NCBI GenBank assembly: GCA_964580675.1
Contig: CAZOLI010000008.1
Coordinates: forward strand, 37,772-101,771
Direction: 5' to 3'
Length of the DNA stretch: 64,000 bases
Origin: CAZOLI01 sp964580675
GTDB lineage: Bacteria > Planctomycetota > MHYJ01 > CAYXQY01
A model generated the notes under the pieces. It was not told where the DNA came from. It searched no databases and worked only from the letters and a program-made list of their open reading frames with translations. Below, piece after piece: positions 37,866 through 45,002 of the stretch; the stretch's first letter is position 1; each line of letters opens with the position of its first letter. Position numbers and translations under genes: made by a program.

Positions 37866-38039
37866 CGGAACGACTCAGATTCAACGCCCGGGTTCATATC
37901 ACCGGGAACAATTTGATCCCCCCACAGAACACAGAGCGAGGCTCTCTCCTCCCGTTTCCGTGTGTCCTCACTCCAACGTAATTCAACCGGTTCTGCCGGA
38001 GCAGTGTGTGCGAACGGCCCGCCGTCAACCGGGCGGGTC

Positions 38040-38067
38040 TTGACTCATCTCTTCAATACCGTATAAT
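38040..38067 (+). promoter_or_regulatory. Promoter of recA
   Basis: TTGACT at 38040-38045 and a perfect TATAAT at 38062-38067 are 16 bp apart, an almost consensus sigma-70 promoter 117 bp before the recA ATG. A hairpin CCCGCC/GGCGGG lies right before the -35 at 38018-38037. I could not identify a LexA box with confidence. Confidence 0.75.
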
Positions 38068-38183
38068 GATTCAGGTGAACCGTTTGAAGTCGAGGGGGGT
38101 TCACACACCGACCGGCTTCTTCGACCGGCGATCGAACACCGCAACACAAACCCGAAAACAATTCGTGAGGAGGAACCTCAATC

Positions 38184-39323
38184 ATGGGCGTAACACTTGG
38201 AGAAGATCTTGAAGACGGCAAGAAAGAAGCACTGAGTGCAGCAATGAAAAGCATCGAGCAGGAACACGGCGAAGGCTCCATCATGGTTCTGGGATCCGAT
38301 CGCCAGCAGGACATCGACGGCATCTCCACCGGATCCATCGGCCTGGACTACGCCCTGGGTGGCAGCGGTATTCCCCGCGGCCGGGTGATCGAAATATTCG
38401 GCCCCGAATCCTCGGGAAAAACCACCATCTGTCTGCAGACCGCCGCAAACGCGCAGCAGATGGAACAGGGAGTGGCCGCGTACGTGGACGCCGAACACGC
38501 GATCGACCCGAACTACGCGGAAAAACTGGGACTGGACCTGGACAACCTTCTCCTGTCCCAGCCCGACTACGGTGAACAGGCCCTGGAAATTACGGAAACC
38601 CTCGTCCGGTCCAACGCCGTCGACCTGATCGTGATCGACTCCGTTGCGGCGCTGGTGCCGAGAAAAGAACTCGAGGGAGAGATGGGGGATGATCAGGTGG
38701 CTCTGCAGGCCCGCCTCATGTCCAAAGCCCTCCGGAAACTGGCCTCCGCCATTAACAAATCCAACACGAGCGTCATCTTCACCAACCAGATCCGGCAGAA
38801 AGTGGGAGTTCGCTTCGGAAGCCCGGAAACCACCCCCGGCGGTCGCGCCCTGAAATTCTACTCCTCCGTCCGTATCGACCTTCGCCGCCGTTCGTCCATC
38901 AAAGATTCCGACGGCGAAATCGTCGGGAACACCATCAAAGCACGGGTCGTGAAGAACAAAACCGCCCCACCCTTCCGGGACACGGAACTGGACATCATCT
39001 ACAACAAAGGCGTCAGCCGGCCCAGTGAACTGATCGACCTCGGCGTCGACCATGACGTGGTCGAACGCGCGGGATCCTGGTACTCCTACGGAGACACCAA
39101 ACTCGGTCAGGGCAAGGAAAACGCCCGCCAATTCCTTCAGGAAAATACGGACGTCGCGGACGAAATCGAGGAAGAGATCAAACAGGAAATGGAATTCCCC
39201 GGGTTCATGGAAGAAGAAGAGGATGAAGAGGAAGAAGAGAAATCCGGGGAAGAAAACGAAGCGGAAGCCGAGGAGGAAACGGAAGAGGCCGAAGAACAGG
39301 AACCGGCACGGGCCGCGTCCTGA
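38184..39323 (+). CDS. recA: Recombinase RecA with a long acidic C-terminal tail
   Basis: This 379-residue protein matches RecA: the N-terminal helix KKEALSAAMKSIEQEHGEGSIM, the Walker A GPESSGKTT, and the MAW region (GYGEQALEI variant). Walker B is LIVIDSVAALVP and loop L2 is FTNQIRQKVGVRFGSPETTPGG. It catalyses strand exchange and activates the SOS response. AGGAGG lies about 7 bp before ATG 38184. The usual RecA ends near 345-355. Here the last 50 residues are mostly Glu, forming two acidic runs (FMEEEEDEEEEEK and EAEAEEETEEAEEQE). Acidic RecA tails modulate DNA binding in known RecAs; this one is long. It is followed at 39416 by radA. Confidence 0.97.
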   Translation: MGVTLGEDLEDGKKEALSAAMKSIEQEHGEGSIMVLGSDRQQDIDGISTGSIGLDYALGGSGIPRGRVIEIFGPESSGKTTICLQTAANAQQMEQGVAAYVDAEHAIDPNYAEKLGLDLDNLLLSQPDYGEQALEITETLVRSNAVDLIVIDSVAALVPRKELEGEMGDDQVALQARLMSKALRKLASAINKSNTSVIFTNQIRQKVGVRFGSPETTPGGRALKFYSSVRIDLRRRSSIKDSDGEIVGNTIKARVVKNKTAPPFRDTELDIIYNKGVSRPSELIDLGVDHDVVERAGSWYSYGDTKLGQGKENARQFLQENTDVADEIEEEIKQEMEFPGFMEEEEDEEEEEKSGEENEAEAEEETEEAEEQEPARAAS

Positions 39324-39415
39324 TCCGGGTCCTGATCAATACCATCTTCTCACCGGCCCGCCGTACCGTGTGTTGATCCGCCCAAACGTCTCTCTCCACC
39401 GGCATTTCCAGTACC

Positions 39416-40771
39416 GTGGCAAAAACCAAAACTGTCTACGTCTGTGAGGATTGCGGCCACGAAACGCTGAAGTGGGAAGGCCGCTGTCCACAGTGCCAGG
39501 CGTGGGATTCGTTCCGGGAAAAATCCGATGCCCCGGCAACTTCTTCCCCGGAAACCGAATCATCATCCACATCCGGACCACGGCGGTTAAGCGAGGTGGA
39601 CGGCACGGCTCACCGGCGCACCCCGACCGGGGCTTCCGAAATTGATCAGCTTCTCGGCGGGGGCGTGGTCCCCGGATCCACCACCCTGATCGGTGGTGAA
39701 CCGGGCATCGGCAAGTCCACGCTCCTTTTGCAAATCTGCGGCGCCCTGGCCGCCGAGGACAACCCGGCCCTCTACGTCAGCGCCGAGGAATCCAGCTCAC
39801 AGATCGCCCTCCGGGCCGACCGGCTTCGCACCGACGAAAGCAACGTCACGGTCCTCTGTGAAACAGCCCTGGACCCCATCCGGGAGTCGATAAACAAACT
39901 GTCACCGCCCGTCACGGTGATTGACTCCATTCAGATGATCCGAAGCGAAGAACTCAATTCCTCCCCCGGATCCGTCCGGCAGGTGCGGGAATGCACGGGA
40001 GACCTCGTCCGCATCGCCAAAAACCAGAACATGCCCCTGTTTGTTGTCGGTCACGTGACAAAGGACGGGTCCATAGCCGGCCCGAAAACCATGGAACACA
40101 TGGTGGACACCGTCCTTTACTTCGACGGGGATGCCGACCAGCCCACGAGAATGCTGCGGTCCGTGAAAAACCGATTCGGGTCGACCAATGCCGTCGCCCT
40201 GATGGAAATGACGGAGAAAGGCCTTCGACAGGTAACGAACCCGGCTGGTTACTTTACGAACACGCATGACGAAGACGTGCCCGGATGGGTGTCCGTGCCA
40301 ACCCGTGTCGGCAACCGAACCCTGATGCTCGAAGTGCAGGCCCTTACGAGCCAGGCAAGCTACGGTAATCCCGCCCGCCGCTGCACCGGCATGGAACAGA
40401 ACCGGCTGTCCATGATCCTGGCGGTGCTGAAGAAACGATCCGGCATGGCCCTGAGCGACCAGGACGTATACGTGAACGTGGCCGGTGGCATGAGCATTTC
40501 CGAACCGGCCGGCGACCTGCCCATGGCCCTGGCGATCGCCTCCAGTTTTCGGAACCGCCCCCTCCCGGAACAAACGGCCGCGGCCGGCGAAGTCGGTCTC
40601 GCCGGCGAAATACGTCCCGTAAAAAACATCTCCTCCCGCATCACCGAAGCCCGGAAAACCGGCATGAAACGCCTGCTGGTTCCGGAATCCAGCCGGAACG
40701 AAACGGCCTCGCCCGACAACCTTGACGTGCTCGAAGTGAACGCCCTGCGGGACGCGCTCCAGCTGGTCTGA
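39416..40771 (+). CDS. radA: DNA repair protein RadA (Sms)
   Basis: This 451-residue protein from GTG 39416 has the N-terminal zinc finger (Cys10, Cys13, Cys24 and Cys27 in VCEDCGHETLKWEGRCPQC). The RecA-like ATPase core has GGEPGIGKSTLLLQ, the KNRFG motif (SVKNRFGSTNAVALMEM) and Walker B TVIDSIQ. The Lon-like C-terminal domain is complete (VLKKRSGMALSDQDVYVNVAGGM, LAIASSFRNRPLP, GEVGLAGEIRPV). RadA is a helicase acting in branch migration and RecA-dependent repair. It follows recA by 92 bp on the same strand, a fitting pair and perhaps one transcript. Length is normal. Confidence 0.96.
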   Translation: MAKTKTVYVCEDCGHETLKWEGRCPQCQAWDSFREKSDAPATSSPETESSSTSGPRRLSEVDGTAHRRTPTGASEIDQLLGGGVVPGSTTLIGGEPGIGKSTLLLQICGALAAEDNPALYVSAEESSSQIALRADRLRTDESNVTVLCETALDPIRESINKLSPPVTVIDSIQMIRSEELNSSPGSVRQVRECTGDLVRIAKNQNMPLFVVGHVTKDGSIAGPKTMEHMVDTVLYFDGDADQPTRMLRSVKNRFGSTNAVALMEMTEKGLRQVTNPAGYFTNTHDEDVPGWVSVPTRVGNRTLMLEVQALTSQASYGNPARRCTGMEQNRLSMILAVLKKRSGMALSDQDVYVNVAGGMSISEPAGDLPMALAIASSFRNRPLPEQTAAAGEVGLAGEIRPVKNISSRITEARKTGMKRLLVPESSRNETASPDNLDVLEVNALRDALQLV

Positions 40772-40847
40772 CCTGTTCCGTATTGGGATTTCCCGTCTGC
40801 CCGAACCGCCGATCATTGATCATGATTAACGCTGAATCAAAACCGTT

Positions 40848-40876
40848 TTGAGCGGTGCCCGTGTTTGCTTTACAAT
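40848..40876 (+). promoter_or_regulatory. Candidate promoter of the nuoG-nuoH operon
   Basis: TTGAGC at 40848-40853 and TACAAT at 40871-40876 with a 17-bp spacer lie 80 bp before the nuoG ATG. The spacing is ideal and the hexamers are 4/6 and 5/6 matches. Confidence 0.55.
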
Positions 40877-40956
40877 GGTTAGATGGTGGAATTTTCCTCC
40901 GTCCAGCAGAACCTGAAATTTTCAGTTGATCCCTCCTGAAACATCCCTGAATCATT

Positions 40957-42642
40957 ATGCCTGAACTGACAATCGACGGACAGAAAATCGAGGTCGAGCC
41001 CGGGACCACCATCCTGGAAGCCGCCGAGGAGCTTGGCAAAGATATTCCGGTCTTCTGCTACCACGCCGGCCTCTCCCCCGACGGCAACTGTCGTATGTGC
41101 ATCGTCGAAGTGGAGGACGCTCCGAAAATGCCCCCTTCGTGCACAACGGAATGCCAGGACGACATGGTGGTTCACACCGAGAACGAAAACGTGAAGGAAG
41201 CGAGGGAAAGCGTTCTGGAATTTCTCCTTTTGAACCATCCCCTCGACTGTCCCATCTGTGACAAATCCGGGGAATGCATGCTGCAGGACCACTACTTCGA
41301 TTACAGCGCCGAAAAATCCCGGATGGAGGACCCAAAGGTCACCAAACGGAAAGTGGTCGACGTCGGTCCGGATATTGTTCTGGACACGGAGCGATGTATC
41401 CTCTGCACACGATGCATCCGTTTTGTGGAAGAAGTCTCGGAGGAACCGAGTCTGGGCATCGTCAACCGCGGGGACCACGCCGAAATTACGACCTTTCCCG
41501 GAAAAGAACTGGACGACCCGTACAGCCTGAACACCGTTGACATCTGCCCGGTCGGGGCCCTGACCTCAAAACACTTCCGGTTTAAGAAACGGGTCTGGTT
41601 CCTGGAAGAAACGGAGTCGGTCTGTCCCAACTGCGCGAGGGGTTGCAGCATGGAAATTAACCACGAAAGCGGTACCATTTACCGCTTCATGCCCCGGTAC
41701 AACCCGAACGTAAACGATCACTGGCTCTGCGACGAGGGGCGCCTGGAGTACGAATGGGTAATGTCCGACAACCGGCTCGAAACCCCCCTGGAATCCAGGG
41801 ATGACGGATTTGATGAACGAACCTGGTCCGACGCCGAAACGGACCTAATTCCGGAATTGAGAGAACTGCTGGAGTCGGATCAGGCCCACACCGCCGGACT
41901 CCTTTCCATCCGCCTGTCAAACGAAGAAAATTACGCATTTACGAAGGTGCTCCGAACGGCCTTCCCGGACGCGGACCTCTCGTACCTGACGTCAAAAAAA
42001 GGATGGCTAAAAGAGTTGACCGAGGACGACATTCTACGCGAGGCCGATAAAAACCCGAACCGGAAAGGGGTCGAAATGATCGGGGAGACGGAGGGCATCA
42101 CAAATTTCGAGGATTGGGTGGCGAAGTTGTCCGAGGAATCACCGGATCTTCTCCTGACGCTCGAACCGCTTCTGATGGACCGTCTGGAGGAACACGAGGA
42201 ACGGATGAAAACCATCCTGCGAAATACGGACCTCGTTGTTTGCATCGGCACACATCGCAACATTTCCCACGAACTGGTGGACTGGATGCTGCCCGGGTTA
42301 ACGTGGGCCGAAAAGAACGGCACCTTCACAAACGCTGACGGGCAGGTTCAGGTGTTCAAAAAAGCGTTCGACGGTCCGGGCAACAGCCGGTCGCAACTGG
42401 AAATACTCAACTGGCTCTCGCGACAGCTGGTGCTGGAGGTGGACCGGGATCTGAACACAACGGACCCGGAATCGGTGTTCCGTCAGTGGGCGGAAAACGT
42501 GGCGGGAATGGAATGGGACGTCTCCGACCTTGGTAGACGTGGCAAAAACATCAGTGGAGAAGAAAACGTCGATGAGTCCCCGGACGTGAACATTCTGGAA
42601 ACGGCCGAAACAGAGCATTCGTCGGAAGCAGAAACATCGTAA
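40957..42642 (+). CDS. nuoG: NADH-quinone oxidoreductase subunit G-like protein
   Basis: This 561-residue protein has a [2Fe-2S] ferredoxin domain (Cys34, Cys45, Cys48, Cys62), the His-Cys motif of the N5-type cluster (His94, Cys98, Cys101, Cys107), and two further 4Fe-4S sets (ERCILCTRCIRF, NTVDICPVGALTS). A molybdopterin-oxidoreductase N-terminal 4Fe-4S segment (ESVCPNCARGCSMEINH, WLCDEGR) follows. The rest resembles the degenerate molybdopterin-like domain, shorter than in E. coli (about 900). As NuoG it passes electrons from NADH through the peripheral arm. The only Nuo partner here is nuoH, 33 bp downstream. The C-terminal 60 residues are Glu-rich. A hydrogenase or formate-dehydrogenase subunit is the main alternative. 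Confidence 0.85.
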   Translation: MPELTIDGQKIEVEPGTTILEAAEELGKDIPVFCYHAGLSPDGNCRMCIVEVEDAPKMPPSCTTECQDDMVVHTENENVKEARESVLEFLLLNHPLDCPICDKSGECMLQDHYFDYSAEKSRMEDPKVTKRKVVDVGPDIVLDTERCILCTRCIRFVEEVSEEPSLGIVNRGDHAEITTFPGKELDDPYSLNTVDICPVGALTSKHFRFKKRVWFLEETESVCPNCARGCSMEINHESGTIYRFMPRYNPNVNDHWLCDEGRLEYEWVMSDNRLETPLESRDDGFDERTWSDAETDLIPELRELLESDQAHTAGLLSIRLSNEENYAFTKVLRTAFPDADLSYLTSKKGWLKELTEDDILREADKNPNRKGVEMIGETEGITNFEDWVAKLSEESPDLLLTLEPLLMDRLEEHEERMKTILRNTDLVVCIGTHRNISHELVDWMLPGLTWAEKNGTFTNADGQVQVFKKAFDGPGNSRSQLEILNWLSRQLVLEVDRDLNTTDPESVFRQWAENVAGMEWDVSDLGRRGKNISGEENVDESPDVNILETAETEHSSEAETS

Positions 42643-42675
42643 ATCATAACAGCTCGTTCAACTGAAGGACAGACC

Positions 42676-43719
42676 ATGGACTGGATAGCCATCATAAAAG
42701 GTGCCGTCATCCCGTTTGTGATCCTGGCAACGGTCCCGATTATGATCTGGATCGAACGGCGCGGGAGCGCCTTCATTCAGGATCGCCTCGGGCCAAATCG
42801 GGCGAAAATCGGACCCGTTCATCTGGCAGGTCTTCCCCATATGCTGGCCGACGGCATTAAGTTTGTCACGAAGGAAAGTTTTGTACCGGAAGGAGCCGAC
42901 AAACCGTTCTACTATATGGCGCCCTTTTTTGCGGTCGCCCCGGTGATGGCGACGATGGCCGTGGTGCCGTTTGCCGACAGCATTGTCATCAACGGAAGAG
43001 AAGTGCCCATCCAGGGCATACCGCTGGAGACCGGCATCATCTTCTTCTTTGCACTGGCTTCTTTATCCGTTTACGCCATTGTTCTCGGTGGCTGGTCCTC
43101 CAACAACCGGTATTCCCTCCTGGGGGGCCTCCGGTCGTCCGCTCAGCTGGTGAGTTATGAGGTCGCACTCGGGCTCACGATCATTCCGCCCCTCATGATT
43201 TACAACACGTCGGAACTAAATCAGATGGTGTTGTGGCAGACGCCGAACCCGATCTACTGGGGATTTTTCCTGCAACCGGTCGGGTTCCTCCTGTTTCTGG
43301 TCGCCGGCGTGGCCGAAACCGAACGGGCCCCATTTGATATGCCCGAGGCCGAATCCGAGATCGTGGCCGGTTTCCATACCGAATACAGCGGTCTGAAATT
43401 CTCCATGTTCATGCTCGGCCAGTACGTGACGACTCTGGTCCTTTCCTGCATACTGGTCACCGTGTTCTTCGGGGGCTGGCAGGTCCCGTTTCTCTCCACG
43501 GCGGAACTTCGGAACATGGTCGGCATGTATCCAACGGCCGTTATTCAGTTCCTGACCTTCGGATTGAAGATGTTCGTCATGTTCTGGATCTTCGTCTGGC
43601 TCCGCTGGACACTGCCGCGATTCCGGTACGATCAATTAATGCACCTCGGCTGGAAAATCATTCTTCCCCTGGCCATCGCCAACATCTTCATCACCGGCGT
43701 GGTTCTTCTTCTGATATAA
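42676..43719 (+). CDS. nuoH: NADH-quinone oxidoreductase subunit H
   Basis: This 347-residue membrane protein has about eight helices and NuoH signatures: IWIERRGSAFIQDRLGPNRA, LADGIKFVTKESFVP (the quinone-chamber loop) and GGLRSSAQLVSYEVALGL. The end is FDMPEAESEIVAGFHTEYSGLKFSMF and FWIFVWLRWTLPRFRYDQLMHLGWK. It links the peripheral arm to the membrane arm and forms the quinone entrance. Length is usual. It directly follows nuoG (33 bp) and ends the pair; nuoI, nuoJ and others are not downstream. The next region is repeats and then an unrelated gene, so the remaining subunits lie elsewhere. Confidence 0.95.
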   Translation: MDWIAIIKGAVIPFVILATVPIMIWIERRGSAFIQDRLGPNRAKIGPVHLAGLPHMLADGIKFVTKESFVPEGADKPFYYMAPFFAVAPVMATMAVVPFADSIVINGREVPIQGIPLETGIIFFFALASLSVYAIVLGGWSSNNRYSLLGGLRSSAQLVSYEVALGLTIIPPLMIYNTSELNQMVLWQTPNPIYWGFFLQPVGFLLFLVAGVAETERAPFDMPEAESEIVAGFHTEYSGLKFSMFMLGQYVTTLVLSCILVTVFFGGWQVPFLSTAELRNMVGMYPTAVIQFLTFGLKMFVMFWIFVWLRWTLPRFRYDQLMHLGWKIILPLAIANIFITGVVLLLI

Positions 43720-43754
43720 ACCACGTCCAACATCGGGTGTTCGCCTCCGATAGT

Positions 43755-43989
43755 CTTTATCTTTATCCTTATCTTTATCTTTATCATAAATTAGCCCGCT
43801 CCCTCACGGTCGGGGCTCCGTCTTTGCGGAAACATTTCCCTCTCCTCACATCCGAACGGTTCTACTTTTAACTCGTTACTCCTGACTCATTACTCCTCAC
43901 TCCTTACTCCTCACTCGAAACACTCCTCACTCCTTACTGATTACTCCTTACTCGAGACGCTCCTGACTCCTTACTCATCACTCCTTACG
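43755..43989 (+). repeat. Composite intergenic repeat, copy B (TTATCT array + heptamer array)
   Basis: A TTATCT/TTATCC hexamer array at 43755-43786 is followed, after about 85 bp containing GCGGAAACATTTCCC, by 17 or so heptamers (ACTCCTC, ACTCCTT, ACTGATT, ACTCGAA) at 43870-43989. The order of parts equals that at 34477-34672. It directly abuts the double-hairpin repeats. Confidence 0.7.
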
Positions 43990-43995
43990 GACCAC

Positions 43996-44058
43996 CCAAT
44001 TATGGTGCCCGAAACAGTGGATGTCTGTCATAATTGGAACGAAGGGGTCCAGCCTTCG
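43996..44058 (+). repeat. Double-hairpin repeat, copy 1
   Basis: CCAATTATG (43996-44004) and CATAATTGG (44029-44037) form a perfect 9-bp inverted pair. They are followed by the second hairpin CGAAGG (44040-44045) / CCTTCG (44053-44058). It is the first of two copies whose starts are exactly 200 bp apart. Confidence 0.75.
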
Positions 44059-44195
44059 AATATTTCACGTCGAGAAAGGAACAAACCGTTACTCTTTCTT
44101 TTCCAGGTATCCGGTCTGCTTACGGCCATGGACTTTTTTTCCGACCGGCGGCGAAAATCCGCCGGTCGCTGTATCGAAAGCAAGATGCTACCGTT

Positions 44196-44258
44196 CCAAT
44201 TATGGTGCCCGAAACGGCGGATGTCTGTCATAATTGGAACGAAGGGGTCCAGCCTTCG
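44196..44258 (+). repeat. Double-hairpin repeat, copy 2
   Basis: Near identical to 43996-44058, with the same CCAATTATG/CATAATTGG and CGAAGG/CCTTCG pairs, differing at three positions inside the first loop. The 138 bp between the copies include GGACTTTTTTTCCGACCGG and TATCGAAAGCAA, which recur before the copies at 63.7 kb and 63.9 kb. No gene is seen in 43720-44392. Confidence 0.75.
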
Positions 44259-44392
44259 GACCTCTCCCTCCCATAACGGTTGTACCATGGTTATTGCCCC
44301 ATCCTGTCGATCCTGTTAATCCGGTTAAATTCTTTTTATCGTGTGTGTTCGAGAGTGCAAGCGTGTCCCTTTTCGGATGATGTAAATACATC

Positions 44393-44836
44393 ATGACGGA
44401 GAACAGCGAAAACCGGCCCATCCGGGGCATCGGAGAGGCGGGTGTCTACGTCGATGATCTTGAGGATGCGAAGATCTGGTACCAGGACGTTCTTGGGCTT
44501 GAGGTTACACTCGAGGGATCAAGTTACTGTTTTCTAAAAGCGGGGGACGACAGCAAACTTCGCCAGCGCCTCATCCTGTTTGACCCGGATCAAACCACCG
44601 ACCAATCCTCCCCGCCCGCCCACGGCACCCATGATTCCATTCACGTGGCACTGGGGACTCAAAAAGAGGACATCGACGCCTGGAAACAGACGCTGAATGA
44701 AAAAGGCGTCGAAATCGAGGACGAAATCACGTGGCCGTCCGGTGATCGCTCCATTTACTTCCGGGACCCGTTCGACAACAGCCTGGAACTGTACGGCCAG
44801 ACGTTTGAGGAACCAGAGCCGTCCGAAGACGAATGA
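44393..44836 (+). CDS. VOC-family protein (glyoxalase/bleomycin-resistance superfamily)
   Basis: This 147-residue protein shows the vicinal-oxygen-chelate fold with two beta-alpha-beta-beta-beta units. Motifs are GEAGVYVDDLEDAKIWYQDVLGLEV near residue 13, the His of DSIHVALGTQ, and RSIYFRDPFDNSLELYGQTF near residue 125 with its metal-binding Glu. One more metal ligand is unclear, so it may be a dioxygenase, a lyase or a resistance-type binding protein. The C-terminus is Glu-rich. It stands alone between the repeat block and a convergent yhaN gene, and no regulator or pathway gene is adjacent. Confidence 0.8.
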   Translation: MTENSENRPIRGIGEAGVYVDDLEDAKIWYQDVLGLEVTLEGSSYCFLKAGDDSKLRQRLILFDPDQTTDQSSPPAHGTHDSIHVALGTQKEDIDAWKQTLNEKGVEIEDEITWPSGDRSIYFRDPFDNSLELYGQTFEEPEPSEDE

Positions 44837-45002
44837 GCTCAGAAGGGCAGATATAGGGGGCCCCTGTCTGGGCCCGGTGTACGGACTTCACAAAATCATC
44901 GGCAGGCGCCCTATACTTTTCTCCCGTCTGTCTGGTTTCGTATGGCGCGTACCACACGATTCCCCAACCCTCTTCCTATTAACCTCCCTTTTTGTTTGAG
45001 GT

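Noticed and set aside
37866..38183. A LexA/SOS operator before recA
   Set aside because: Inverted GTTC/GAAC segments exist near 37890, but spacing and arms match no LexA box I know well enough to call.
38178..39131. A 317-codon minus-strand frame opposite recA
   Set aside because: It mirrors recA codon by codon and has a Gly/Val/Phe-rich shadow composition; recA is certain.
39902..40816. A 304-codon minus-strand frame opposite radA
   Set aside because: Shadow of radA with no motifs; the GC-rich third positions of radA keep the opposite frame open.
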